Shown here piece after piece: positions 19,124-27,436 of a stretch of 64,000 nucleotides of DNA. Location: NCBI GenBank assembly GCA_024239075.1, contig JANBVI010000055.1:124001-188000 (forward strand). The letters are read 5' to 3'. Numbering within the stretch: the stretch's first letter is position 1; every line of letters begins with the position of its first letter. This stretch comes from Fischerella sp. CENA71 (lineage in GTDB: Bacteria > Cyanobacteriota > Cyanobacteriia > Cyanobacteriales > Nostocaceae). The notes beneath the pieces are model-generated. The model ran no database searches. It saw nothing but the letters and a program-made list of their open reading frames with translations, and was not told where the DNA came from. A program made the position numbers and the translations under genes.

Positions 19124-19153
19124 GTACAGACGCAAGGAACATCGCGTCTCTAC
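19124..19153. repeat. Dispersed palindromic repeat, family B, copy 1
   Basis: GTACAGACGC is followed after a short loop by the near-complement GCGTCTCTAC. Same family as 38609-38635, 40071-40100 and 51045-51073. Confidence 0.8.
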
Positions 19154-19173
19154 TTAGCTTTATTTGTGCCGAC

Positions 19174-22100
19174 TTACTTAATTAACTCTTTAACTTGATT
19201 AGCGATTAGGGGATGTGGATCTTTTTGCAGTTGGGGCAGAATTTTGCTCAAAATGCGGGGTGATACTACATTCAAATAGGCGATCGCTGCTTCTCGAACA
19301 AAGCTTGTGGGATGACTCAAGCTTTCTAAAACTTGTTCTGTAGTGAGTCGGATACGCGCAACTTGAGCAAAATGGAAACAGCAAGCCAAGCACCAATCAG
19401 AAAGTAAGTTTTTATGCATTAATAAACTACGGGTACGTTCATTAATTGACATTTGTTGGTATTCTGCCATCTCTGCGGCGATGAGATATTGTAGTTTTTC
19501 TGCTGGCGATCGCCTATCTAAAATATTGATTAGTAAAGATTTATGCTGCAATTTTATTGTGTGTTCTAAAATTTCTAATCCCCGTGCTAAATTGACTACT
19601 GATTCTGACCGTAAATTAAAAGCTGCTGCTTGGATACTTTCTATCGGATAAAGTAGCTGCAAGAGTAATAATAATCGTTCTTTAATATCATTTTCTAGTT
19701 CTAAAATGGCGCGATTGAGTAAAGATATAACAGCAACAATGCTGATATCATAATGATATGTTTCCAGGGTTTCTTGTGTTTTAAAATCTATATATTGATT
19801 ATAGGTTTCTAGTTGATTTTGAAAATCTATATAAGCTGCATAAATTTCACCAACAAAATTTAGTTCTTGCTCAATAAGTCTCTTGATTTTTGTTTCATAA
19901 AACTGTTCTAATGCACCCAGAAGTCCTTCTTTTTGTAATCTTTTAAATAAAGGACGGAGAATGTGATCTCTACTATTACCCCGCGATGTTTCTAAAAATT
20001 GCCACAAGGTTTCTATCGCTTCTAAGGTGGGTATTTGACTAATTGTACGCCAAGCATAAATTCGCACTATTTCTGGCTTATAGACATTCGTAGCTAATTC
20101 AACCAGCATTGGTAGGGTTTCGTTGTCCAGTTTTACCAAAGCTTGCATAGCTGCATTTCGAGTTGATTTGTAATAAAGTCCCCCCAACAAGGCTGGATAG
20201 TACTCTTCTAGGCGAGTTGCGGCGATCATTTCTATGACAGCAAAACGTACTCGTAGGTAATCATCTTGCAACAAATTGGGAATATGAATTCGCAGTGCTT
20301 GTAGATAAACTGCTTCACTCAGGGCTTTGACTGCGTTCATTCGTTCTTGTTCTTGTTGGTGAGTCAGCATCCGCCGTAAAGTTCTGGTGGCTGCTACTTT
20401 GTGCATAGCTTCTCCCTGACGCAGCAATAAGGCGGCGGCTGTTGCACGGATGATTGAATGTTGCTCTTGTCTCAAGTACTTTTCTAATAGATTGACATCT
20501 GAATCTGACTCAGCCAACCAAACGTAGCGTAAAGTCAGGGCAAATACTTCTGGAGTCACACTATTTTGGGGTAATTCCAATAAAGTACGGATTTCTGGTA
20601 AGTAAGCAGGATTTACACCTGCTGCTAGCATGACTTCCAAACTAGATTTCTGCAATTCAGGAGATAGCTTGACTAATAGGGGGGCTAAGACTTCACTTAC
20701 ACCTTTGGGATCAATTTGAGATAAAAGTTCAATACAAGAACGTTTATCTGTGTCAGTTCCTTTTTCCCCCAAGGCTTTAATTACTGCTTCCTTAAATGCA
20801 CGTAAATCTACATTTTTACCACTAAATTTTCCTTGTCCTGCACTTAAAACTAACAGATTCACGTAGCGCGATCGCAAAAACCAAATAACTAGCAAGCAGC
20901 ATAAAGCCACAAGTACAGTTTCTGCCACCATAATTGATTCATGTACGGGTGTAGATAGCAGTCTTCTGCCAAACCACAAGGTAATTAAAATCACAAAACC
21001 TGCTGTTCCTGTACCAAAAGCATCAGCCACACCTCCGGCTAATGACTGGACATGGCTGCGAATTTTATCTGGGATTGGTTGGAAAAGTAAAGGCCCGCTA
21101 CTGACAACAAGGGTGTAACGCAGAAGTTCGTCTAGAAATTTGAGAGTCACTAAACCCCATAAATGATTATGGGAATCACCCCAAGGCAATAATCCTAATA
21201 AAGGTATGGTAAGAGGCATTAACAAACCTACGGTGACTGGTAAAGTTGCAGCAGTAACAAATACTCCAAAGCGTTCGAGAGCGCGACTGGAAATAAATAA
21301 CTGCATTGCTAACTCGCATAATCCCGTAATTCCACCTAAGAAACCTAAAAAGCTAGCAATATCTTTACCCTGAAAATTTGAGTTCAACTGGGTAAGATAT
21401 TGAAAATCGATTAAGACTCCTATTGCTTGTAAAAGAGCAAAAAATGCAAATAATAACCAGGCGTAACGCTTGATTGGTCCAAATAGGCGCCGCTTTTGAG
21501 AGTATTGTGCTGCTTCTATTTCAATTTGGGGAGTATCAGGAAAGGCTTGGTGATAATTTTGACTCAGATAGAAAAGAATACAAGCCCCTAAGCTGATGAA
21601 TATACCAGCTATGGGCATAATCACGTTATCGAGTCCTACAAATAACAATAAAAACGGTAAACTAAAACCACTGATCACATCAGCAACTAAAATACCGCTA
21701 CTAATTAGGGGAAAGGCGCGTTTGATCTCCCGAATGTTGAATAGTTGATTCGCTGTGATCGAAGTGTTGAGGTCGTTGATCACATAGAATGCATCTACCC
21801 ATAACCGCAAGACAAATATAATAAATACGGAAAGATAGGAAACGTGTAAACCTAAACGAAATAGAACTAATGGTATAAACATGCAAGGCGCGATCGCCAC
21901 AATAATGCGCCGCAAGGGAAAAATCTTTTGCAATCGTGAGTATAAAATTACCAAGGCTGCACCCATAATGGCACTGGAGATATAAATCCAAGGTAAGAAT
22001 TCAGACCCGTACTCATCTAGAAACAGCGCCACTGTCGAGTCTTCTGACCACCGCAATCCGATTGAAGTAGTTGTATAAAAAGCGAACATTAACCAAGTGC

Positions 22101-22233
22101 GATCGCTTTCCTCCGGTCGGAGATTCACCCACTTGAGTAAGTGTGACAGAATACCTTTTCTGGGAGCAGTCCAGTAATTTTTCAGTTCCATGCAGTTTGA
22201 CTGTGTTATACCTTGAATTTGCTGATGGTTCAT
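19174..22233 (-). CDS. NTT/MFS-like transporter fused to HEAT-repeat domain
   Basis: A roughly 1019-residue protein. The first ~460 residues carry about 11-12 hydrophobic helices resembling the ATP/ADP antiporter (Tlc/NTT) branch of the MFS (SDRTWLMFAFYTTTSIGLRW, DAFYVINDLNTSITANQLFNIREIKRAFPLI, SGILVADVISGF). The remaining ~550 residues are helical repeats of HEAT type (ELPQNSVTPEVFALTLRYVWL, LRQEQHSIIRATAAALLLRQGE, LLQDDYLRVRFAVIEMIAATR, LSHPTSFVREAAIAYLNVVSPR). This fusion is known in cyanobacteria and other bacteria, but its substrate is not established. ATG 22233 (MNHQQIQ) is preferred over one 33 bases upstream. There is no operon partner. Confidence 0.85.
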   Translation of the reverse strand: MNHQQIQGITQSNCMELKNYWTAPRKGILSHLLKWVNLRPEESDRTWLMFAFYTTTSIGLRWSEDSTVALFLDEYGSEFLPWIYISSAIMGAALVILYSRLQKIFPLRRIIVAIAPCMFIPLVLFRLGLHVSYLSVFIIFVLRLWVDAFYVINDLNTSITANQLFNIREIKRAFPLISSGILVADVISGFSLPFLLLFVGLDNVIMPIAGIFISLGACILFYLSQNYHQAFPDTPQIEIEAAQYSQKRRLFGPIKRYAWLLFAFFALLQAIGVLIDFQYLTQLNSNFQGKDIASFLGFLGGITGLCELAMQLFISSRALERFGVFVTAATLPVTVGLLMPLTIPLLGLLPWGDSHNHLWGLVTLKFLDELLRYTLVVSSGPLLFQPIPDKIRSHVQSLAGGVADAFGTGTAGFVILITLWFGRRLLSTPVHESIMVAETVLVALCCLLVIWFLRSRYVNLLVLSAGQGKFSGKNVDLRAFKEAVIKALGEKGTDTDKRSCIELLSQIDPKGVSEVLAPLLVKLSPELQKSSLEVMLAAGVNPAYLPEIRTLLELPQNSVTPEVFALTLRYVWLAESDSDVNLLEKYLRQEQHSIIRATAAALLLRQGEAMHKVAATRTLRRMLTHQQEQERMNAVKALSEAVYLQALRIHIPNLLQDDYLRVRFAVIEMIAATRLEEYYPALLGGLYYKSTRNAAMQALVKLDNETLPMLVELATNVYKPEIVRIYAWRTISQIPTLEAIETLWQFLETSRGNSRDHILRPLFKRLQKEGLLGALEQFYETKIKRLIEQELNFVGEIYAAYIDFQNQLETYNQYIDFKTQETLETYHYDISIVAVISLLNRAILELENDIKERLLLLLQLLYPIESIQAAAFNLRSESVVNLARGLEILEHTIKLQHKSLLINILDRRSPAEKLQYLIAAEMAEYQQMSINERTRSLLMHKNLLSDWCLACCFHFAQVARIRLTTEQVLESLSHPTSFVREAAIAYLNVVSPRILSKILPQLQKDPHPLIANQVKELIK

Positions 22234-22445
22234 GGTTGCTGGCTCGTTTTTGGAGACAACACACAACCCACAAATTTAGTTACTCAGTTCTGCATGATCA
22301 GTATTAGACTTTTTGCGATCGCATTATTTTGATATGTAAATGCGTTAAACATCTCAAAACTAACGCGATCGCCAACTAAGGTAAGTAAGGTAAGGAATTT
22401 ATGAATCAGACCCCTTTACCTTTAACCTGAAAATGAGTACATAGC

Positions 22446-22492
22446 AAAAACCCTGAGTAACTGAGTATTATTTTTCCCACTCAGAACTCAGG
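22446..22492 (-). terminator. Probable Rho-independent terminator of infC
   Basis: CCTGAGTAACTGAGT (22452-22466) pairs with ACTCAGAACTCAGG (22479-22492). In the minus-strand direction the stem is followed by GGGTTTTTG. It lies about 100 bases downstream of infC. The rest of the gap between infC and the transporter gene has nothing else I can name. Confidence 0.65.
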
Positions 22493-22593
22493 ATTATCAA
22501 TTTTATGAGAATTTTTTGCTTGTTGATGCTTAGTAATTAAATAGTTGGTGTTTTACCAGTATCTACTAACCACTAACCACTCACCAAATTAAA

Positions 22594-23127
22594 CTATTTC
22601 TTCGGAGAAAGAAGCATCATCATGTTTCGCCCTTCTTTTTTGGGTGCTTGCTGCACCTCTGCGAGTGCTTCTAGATCAGTCGCCATCCGTTTGAGTAAAT
22701 CTTCTGCTAAATCGCTGTGTTGTATTTCTCGACCCCGAAACATGACAGTGGCTTTCACTTTATCGCCATCCTTGAGGAAACGTTCTGCTTGCTTAACACG
22801 GACGTTGTAATCATGTTCTTCAATCTTGTAGCGCATTTTCACTTCTTTAACGTCAGCAGTGTGCTGCTTTTTCCTGGCTTCCCGCGCTTTCTTCTCCTGT
22901 TCAAATTTGTATTTTCCATAGTCCATGATCCGACAAACGGGCGGATCAGCCTTGTCACTGAGCAACACTAAATCTAGCTCTTTTTCCTCGGCTAGTTGCA
23001 GCGCTTCCTGTGGGGACAGAATCCCCAATTGGGCTCCATCAGTATCGATGACCCGAATTTTCGGAAAGCGAATCCTTTCATTAATTTGGGGCAAATCGCG
23101 AGTTCTTTTTTTCTCAGTCACTGGCAT
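22594..23127 (-). CDS. infC: Translation initiation factor IF-3
   Basis: IF-3 binds the 30S subunit and checks start-codon pairing. The 177-residue protein has the standard two-domain build: an N-terminal domain with [24 protein letters not shown] and [29 protein letters not shown], then the C-terminal domain [42 protein letters not shown]. The start here is an ordinary ATG (23127), not the rare ATT used by infC in enterobacteria. rpmI and rplT are not next to it. A 450-base gap upstream could contain a regulatory leader. Confidence 0.98.
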   Translation of the reverse strand: MPVTEKKRTRDLPQINERIRFPKIRVIDTDGAQLGILSPQEALQLAEEKELDLVLLSDKADPPVCRIMDYGKYKFEQEKKAREARKKQHTADVKEVKMRYKIEEHDYNVRVKQAERFLKDGDKVKATVMFRGREIQHSDLAEDLLKRMATDLEALAEVQQAPKKEGRNMMMLLSPKK

Positions 23128-23577
23128 TGTGATTTGTGGCAGTTCTTTGTTAAGAATAGTGTTTGGTATTGTGTAATCTGCCTCAGGATGATTAAAAATA
23201 TCTGAGGACTCAAATTAAAGGTCTACATCTAAGGTAGCTGATCCATCGGATATTCTTTGGACAATTGTACCTATTCTGTCATTCTACTCATTCTGAAAGA
23301 ATTTCTATCCAATAGTTAACCTAAATTACACATCCGCAGCATTTATTAACTATTTTAGCATTTGTCTATCGTATTATTAACACCTTGTATATCTAAATGC
23401 CTCAGTATATTTACTAGTAACCGTAGGTGCAAAATTAAAATTTGGGCATGGGGCAACAAATCAAAATTTTAACTTACCCTCTGGGAAGCCACTTACGCAT
23501 CTATGACTTTTGACTTGTTTTGTCTGTCTTGTGCCTCCTATACCCTTTCCCCTATCCCCGATTCCCGATCCCCATTT
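23128..23577. other. infC upstream gap
   Basis: A 450-base non-coding region upstream of infC and downstream of the WYL-type gene. It contains degenerate CCCCGATC-type repeat text at about 23549-23575. I see no gene and no structure I can name. Confidence 0.5.
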
Positions 23578-24435
23578 TCAATTTAGACCATAACGCTGAC
23601 AAAGGGTTTGGAGTTTTTCACAGAGGAGCGATCGCACGTTTTCTGGCGACACAATTACACAATCTGGTGCATACTGCATAACTTCGCGGATAAACCAAAA
23701 GGTACTAGATACACGCCTGATCACTCGCCGTACTCGTTGTTTATCTGGTAGCCATTCATTTAATATGTCTTCTGGTTTGGCTTGGTAAGCAAAGGCTAAA
23801 CCGTTAAATAAGTGCATTTCTACCTCTATTTGTGCCAAGTGCGATCGCCATTCACCAGCAATTGCGATCACAGCAGCGTCTTGGATTCTATCTAAACGCA
23901 GACTCCAGTTATTTCTTAACTCTTCTACATCCAAATTTCCTTGTGTCTCTTCGCACCAGCAATCAAGATATTGACGCTTTTCGTGGGGTGTAACTTTAGC
24001 ATAACGAACAGTAAAGTTCCATACTCGCTGTGCGGCGTCTTGATAGGAAAGCTGAAAGGGTTGTTCGCGTAGGATGAAGCGGTCAATCTCTAAACGCCAA
24101 GGTGGAGGTAAATTTTCTAAAAAACGCTCTATTTCAGTTCGCAGTGGGATTGATAGTTCACTGCGTTCGAGAAGCAGTTTGGCAATTTCTTGTGCTTGCT
24201 CATTTTGACCAATATCAGTTAATGCATGCATGGCTCGATCTAAGGCTCTCAGGCGTGTTTCTGACCAATCGTGATTTTTACCGATGGTTAACTGATGACG
24301 AGCGATCGCTTCTACTAGTTTAGAGATGTTTGGGCGATCGCCCCACATCATACCGAATTCTCGCGCTAGGTTTTCTAACTCGGCTTTATCGCGTTCTGAT
24401 ACCGATAGGGTGATGGAATGACCTTTTCGACTCAT
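23578..24435 (-). CDS. WYL-type transcriptional regulator of the type I-D CRISPR locus
   Basis: A 285-residue protein. The N-terminus MSRKGHSITLSVSERDKAELENLAREFG looks like a ribbon-helix or helix DNA-binding segment. The C-terminal half has a WYL-like core (ALDVEELRNNW... RVRRVIRRVSSTFWFIREVMQYAPDCVIVSPENVRSLL). It is divergent from cas3', exactly the position of the WYL-domain protein Sll7009 in the type I-D locus of Synechocystis 6803, reported there as a negative regulator of crRNA accumulation. By analogy it probably represses this locus. I chose ATG 24435, since the longer frame would run across the divergent promoter. Candidate operator copies flank its start. The WYL assignment is moderately secure. 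Confidence 0.8.
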   Translation of the reverse strand: MSRKGHSITLSVSERDKAELENLAREFGMMWGDRPNISKLVEAIARHQLTIGKNHDWSETRLRALDRAMHALTDIGQNEQAQEIAKLLLERSELSIPLRTEIERFLENLPPPWRLEIDRFILREQPFQLSYQDAAQRVWNFTVRYAKVTPHEKRQYLDCWCEETQGNLDVEELRNNWSLRLDRIQDAAVIAIAGEWRSHLAQIEVEMHLFNGLAFAYQAKPEDILNEWLPDKQRVRRVIRRVSSTFWFIREVMQYAPDCVIVSPENVRSLLCEKLQTLCQRYGLN

Positions 24436-24442
24436 TTTTATA

Positions 24443-24461
24443 CGGACACTTTTATATGGAC
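24443..24461. promoter_or_regulatory. Candidate operator A in WYL/cas3' divergent promoter
   Basis: CGGACACTTTTATATGGAC lies 8 bases upstream of the WYL gene start codon. Its first eight bases are repeated exactly 72 bases away at site B. Confidence 0.5.
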
Positions 24462-24514
24462 ATATCTTGCTAATCTCTATTTTGCGTGCCAAGATAGGAT
24501 TTAACAACAAATTA

Positions 24515-24538
24515 CGGACACTATTTAAGGATATGTCC
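24515..24538. promoter_or_regulatory. Candidate operator B overlapping the cas3' start
   Basis: CGGACACTATTTAAGGA, then TATGTCC. It shares CGGACACT and the following T-rich core with site A, ends in the inverted TGTCC, and covers the cas3' ATG at 24533. A bound regulator here could block initiation. Confidence 0.5.
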
Positions 24539-26728
24539 AATTACAGTATTTCGCTTAAGCCTGTATATTCTCAAACAGTACCCACACCTAACGGAGTTAA
24601 TTTACCCGATGGTTTATCACTTGTATGGCATCAAGTCGAAACATTAAAAGCTTTGCAACATCCAGACAATGATGTAGTTATTGACGTAGCAATGACGGGT
24701 GATGGTAAAACTCTAATTGCTTACTTACAATCACTGCAAGGAGAAACACCAGAAGGATTTTGTTATACTATTGCACTGTATCCAACTAACGAACTTGCGC
24801 GCGATCAGGAAGCTCAAGTTAAGAGATATATAGAGCAATTCAAGCCGAATAATGATCCACGTATCTCTAGGCTAAGTGGAGCAGAATTAGAAATTTATGC
24901 TGAAAGTGAAGGAATTAAAAAATGGGAAGCGATCGCAACCCGCATTCAAGAATCTGAAATTATCCAAACTAATCCTGATATTTTTCACTATCTTCATCAG
25001 CACGCCTACTTAACTCCTAAAGATAGCCCTAATAAGCTATGGAGTCCTTTAGATACTAAATTTGATTTATTTATCTTCGATGAATTTCATGTTTTTGCTG
25101 CTCCACAGATTGCCAGCGTTATTAATACAATGTTACTGATTCGCCATACCAATCGGCGTAAAAAGTTTTTGTTTCTTTCGGCTACACCAGATGAACAACT
25201 TATTGAACTTTTGCAAAAGGCGGGATTTAAACCACCTGTAGTGATAGATCCTGTTCAAAAAAATAAATATCAGTTTCCAGATACTTTAGAGCAAAGCCAA
25301 AAATTACAGGAAGATGGATGGCGACAGGTATCAAGACAAATTGAGTTGACATTTATTGAATTGGAACCTACTTATAAAGCTTCTGAAACTTGGCTTTGGG
25401 ATAACCGCTATACAATTTTAGAGCATTTTCAACGCCAACCTAATAGCAAAGGAGCAATTATTCTTAACTCAATTGCAGCAGTTAAGCGTTTAACTAAATT
25501 ATTTAGAGAATTTTTGCATCCTTTAAAAGTTGAAGAAAATACAAGCTTAACAGGCAAAACCAATAAAGATAAATCTCTAATAGCTGATTTAGTGCTAGGA
25601 ACAAGCACGATTGATGTAGGCGTTGATTTTAAAATTAATTTTCTTCTATTTGAATCAGCAGATGCAGGAAGCTTTATTCAACGATTAGGTAGATTAGGAA
25701 GACATGACAGTTATGAAAAAGAAGATGGAAATAAGTTTATCTTTGATAACTTTACTGCTTATGCGCTAACTCCTAAATTTTTAGTAGAAAAGTTATTTAA
25801 GGGAGATCAGCCACCATTAGAACCCAATAGCATTTATGATCGTCCGTATTTCCACAACCAAATCCGCGATAAATATCGTCAAATTAATAATTTTCGAGCA
25901 TATTACCGACGATGGGCAGGTGTGCAATCAGTCCTGCTTAGTAGTAATCAAGGATTGAATCATAAAACAATTAGATCAGAATATGCAGGTAGTCGGGAAG
26001 CATTTATCAAAGATTGTCAACAAGTATTTGGAACTAGCTTAGGTAAAGTAAGAGGTTGCATCAAAAAATGGAAGGAAGAATGGCAAGAGCTTTCTGGTAA
26101 TAAAACAGGAAATCCCATTGCTGAAGATGCTTCTAGCTTTCGGGGTTCTAGTGGATTGCAGTGTAGTTTGTATGATTTGACAGAAAAAAATATTGCAGAC
26201 AGGTTTAAAACGTATGAATTACCTGGAATTCTGAGCAATTTAGAAATTGAGCCAATCACAGAAGTAGAGTTTATGCGACGGTTGCGGGAAACAACGGAAC
26301 GCATAAATCAACCAATTCCCAAGGGAAGATTTGAACACTGTTTGGCGTTTATGGAGTTAAAGGATTACAGGGAAGAAAGATTAAACTGGCGGTTCACGTA
26401 TTCAGGAGACTTGAGAGCGATCGCAGATTCTGCAAAAGTACAAGTTTTGTTAGGGGTTCAGGTTATGCAAGAACCCGCTACTCGCTGGATTTACGCAATC
26501 AACAAGCGTTTGAAAGAAAGAGGTTTGGTTAGCTACATTATTCAGATGCAAGTGGACGAGGCAAAAAAATGTCTACAGCTACCAATGCACTTTCAAATTT
26601 ATCCTATTGATGAGGCTGGTAGAGATGATGCAGCAGCCTACTCTGTCGCTTTTGGTCAGTCAGCTTTACTCTTAGATACTCTAGCCTGTCGTCGCAAGAG
26701 TTCAGGGGGCGAAGCATGGATTTGTTGA
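24533..26728 (+). CDS. cas3: Type I-D CRISPR-associated helicase Cas3'
   Basis: The superfamily 2 helicase of subtype I-D; its HD nuclease partner is located in Cas10d. 731 residues: Walker A MTGDGKT (54-60), motif Ia ALYPTNELARDQ, motif II FIFDEFHVF (DEFH in place of DEAH), motif III FLSATP, and motifs V-VI TIDVGVDFKI and QRLGRLGRH. No HD domain is present, as expected for I-D. ATG 24533 gives MSNYSISLKP; an earlier start would enter the divergent regulator. It is the first gene of the effector operon. Its stop codon lies within a degenerate CRISPR-repeat-like sequence. Confidence 0.95.
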   Translation: MSNYSISLKPVYSQTVPTPNGVNLPDGLSLVWHQVETLKALQHPDNDVVIDVAMTGDGKTLIAYLQSLQGETPEGFCYTIALYPTNELARDQEAQVKRYIEQFKPNNDPRISRLSGAELEIYAESEGIKKWEAIATRIQESEIIQTNPDIFHYLHQHAYLTPKDSPNKLWSPLDTKFDLFIFDEFHVFAAPQIASVINTMLLIRHTNRRKKFLFLSATPDEQLIELLQKAGFKPPVVIDPVQKNKYQFPDTLEQSQKLQEDGWRQVSRQIELTFIELEPTYKASETWLWDNRYTILEHFQRQPNSKGAIILNSIAAVKRLTKLFREFLHPLKVEENTSLTGKTNKDKSLIADLVLGTSTIDVGVDFKINFLLFESADAGSFIQRLGRLGRHDSYEKEDGNKFIFDNFTAYALTPKFLVEKLFKGDQPPLEPNSIYDRPYFHNQIRDKYRQINNFRAYYRRWAGVQSVLLSSNQGLNHKTIRSEYAGSREAFIKDCQQVFGTSLGKVRGCIKKWKEEWQELSGNKTGNPIAEDASSFRGSSGLQCSLYDLTEKNIADRFKTYELPGILSNLEIEPITEVEFMRRLRETTERINQPIPKGRFEHCLAFMELKDYREERLNWRFTYSGDLRAIADSAKVQVLLGVQVMQEPATRWIYAINKRLKERGLVSYIIQMQVDEAKKCLQLPMHFQIYPIDEAGRDDAAAYSVAFGQSALLLDTLACRRKSSGGEAWIC

Positions 26729-26830
26729 AAGTATCATCCCTGATAGGGATTGTAAGTAACAGGACGGAGAAGCTTACGCCAGTAAGTTCAGACGTATTTA
26801 TTTCAATCCCTGATAGGGGTTATAAAAGCT
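26724..26830 (+). ncRNA. Degenerate CRISPR repeat-spacer-repeat unit between cas3' and cas10d
   Basis: Two repeat-like segments lie 70 bases apart, one array period. The first (26724-26760, 37 bases) begins GTTGAAAG, has core ATCCCTGATAGGGATTG and ends TAAC. The second (26794-26830) has core ATCCCTGATAGGGGTT. The functional array repeat, also 37 bases, begins GTTGCAAC, has core ATCCCTATTAGGGATTG and ends AAAC. A 33-base spacer-like sequence (26761-26793, AGGACGGAGAAGC...) lies between. This layout matches the psi-repeat/psi-spacer organisation of Cas-regulating RNAs (CreR) and CreTA antitoxins in type I loci. The first copy overlaps the cas3' stop codon. Transcription is unproven. Confidence 0.5.
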
Positions 26831-26854
26831 TGCAGTTGATGCAAGTCTTAGTCC

Positions 26855-26873
26855 GTCCATATATAAAAGTACC
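26855..26873. promoter_or_regulatory. Candidate operator C upstream of the small ORF and cas10d
   Basis: GTCCATATATAAAAGTACC. Its complement, GGTACTTTTATATATGGAC, aligns with site A (GGACACTTTTATATGGAC) with a two-base insertion. It suggests that a second promoter in the locus answers to the same regulator. Confidence 0.4.
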
Positions 26874-27010
26874 ACATCACAACACCCAGCCATTAGGTTT
26901 TGACATATTCAACTGTTAAATAAATCTGAACTTTATTTTGATAAGCGATCCCTTGACCTGCTACTGAGACAAGTGTTAGCGTTTGACCAACACTCTATTA
27001 GGAGGAGTAA

Positions 27011-27205
27011 ATGAATAAAAAAGAACGCATACGCCAACTTTTGCTTGACGGACAGCCTCACTCAGCAGAAGAACTTGTACCCATAACTTGGAGATTCAAT
27101 GCTGTTATTGATTCACTCCGCAAAGATGATGGATACAACATTAAAACTATTCGGGTTGCTCATAACGTTTACGTTTACCAAATGATAGTAGAGCAAACTG
27201 CCTAG
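27011..27205 (+). CDS. Small winged-helix-like protein between cas3' and cas10d
   Basis: A 64-residue protein: MNKKERIRQLLLDGQPHSAE is followed by ITWRFNAVIDSLRKDDGYNI and KTIRVAHNVYVYQM. This reads as helix, helix-turn-helix and a beta wing, like small ArsR/BirA-type DNA-binding domains. It has an excellent ribosome binding site (GGAGGAG, 5 bases before the ATG). A short inverted repeat, AGTGTT (26972-26977) with AACACT (26989-26994), lies just upstream and may be its operator. It is not part of the standard I-D gene set. It may be a locus regulator or an independent passenger. Confidence 0.65.
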   Translation: MNKKERIRQLLLDGQPHSAEELVPITWRFNAVIDSLRKDDGYNIKTIRVAHNVYVYQMIVEQTA

Positions 27206-27254
27206 TTTTCATGAAGACTCTCTTCTCTAACTTTATGAGAGTCTCACAGGTACT

Positions 27255-27388
27255 AAGGGAAGCTTATCAGTAGCTTGCGGCGTTAAGTACAGACATAGGT
27301 AGTCTCAACCCCCGGTAATGGCTGGTTAAGTCACTTGTCAAAACCACCGCTATTTATAGAAGAGTTAAATTCTGTTAAAGCTTCCCTT
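27255..27388 (+). ncRNA. Candidate structured RNA upstream of cas10d
   Basis: AAGGGAAGCTT (27255-27265) is perfectly complementary to AAGCTTCCCTT (27378-27388) and closes a 134-base domain. Inside, GCGG pairs with CCGC, AGAC with GTCT, and TGGTT with AACCA, forming a branched fold. A short T-run follows the closing stem. A separate hairpin (GACTCTC/GAGAGTC, about 27217-27235) just before it may terminate the small ORF. No known RNA family was recognised. The domain ends 48 bases before the cas10d ATG, so a leader or attenuator role is possible. Confidence 0.45.
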
Positions 27389-27436
27389 TTCCTGCTCAAT
27401 TCAAGCAATTTAAATTAATCTAATTGGAAGTTTAAA

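Noticed and set aside
26761-26793. Psi-spacer match to the reverse of 26852-26858 (GGACGGA)
   Set aside because: Only seven bases match and there is no GTN PAM in the right place; not used as evidence for a target.
26716-26919. 67-codon frame downstream of cas3'
   Set aside because: It overlaps the cas3' end and runs through both degenerate CRISPR repeats; no ribosome binding site and no protein-like pattern.
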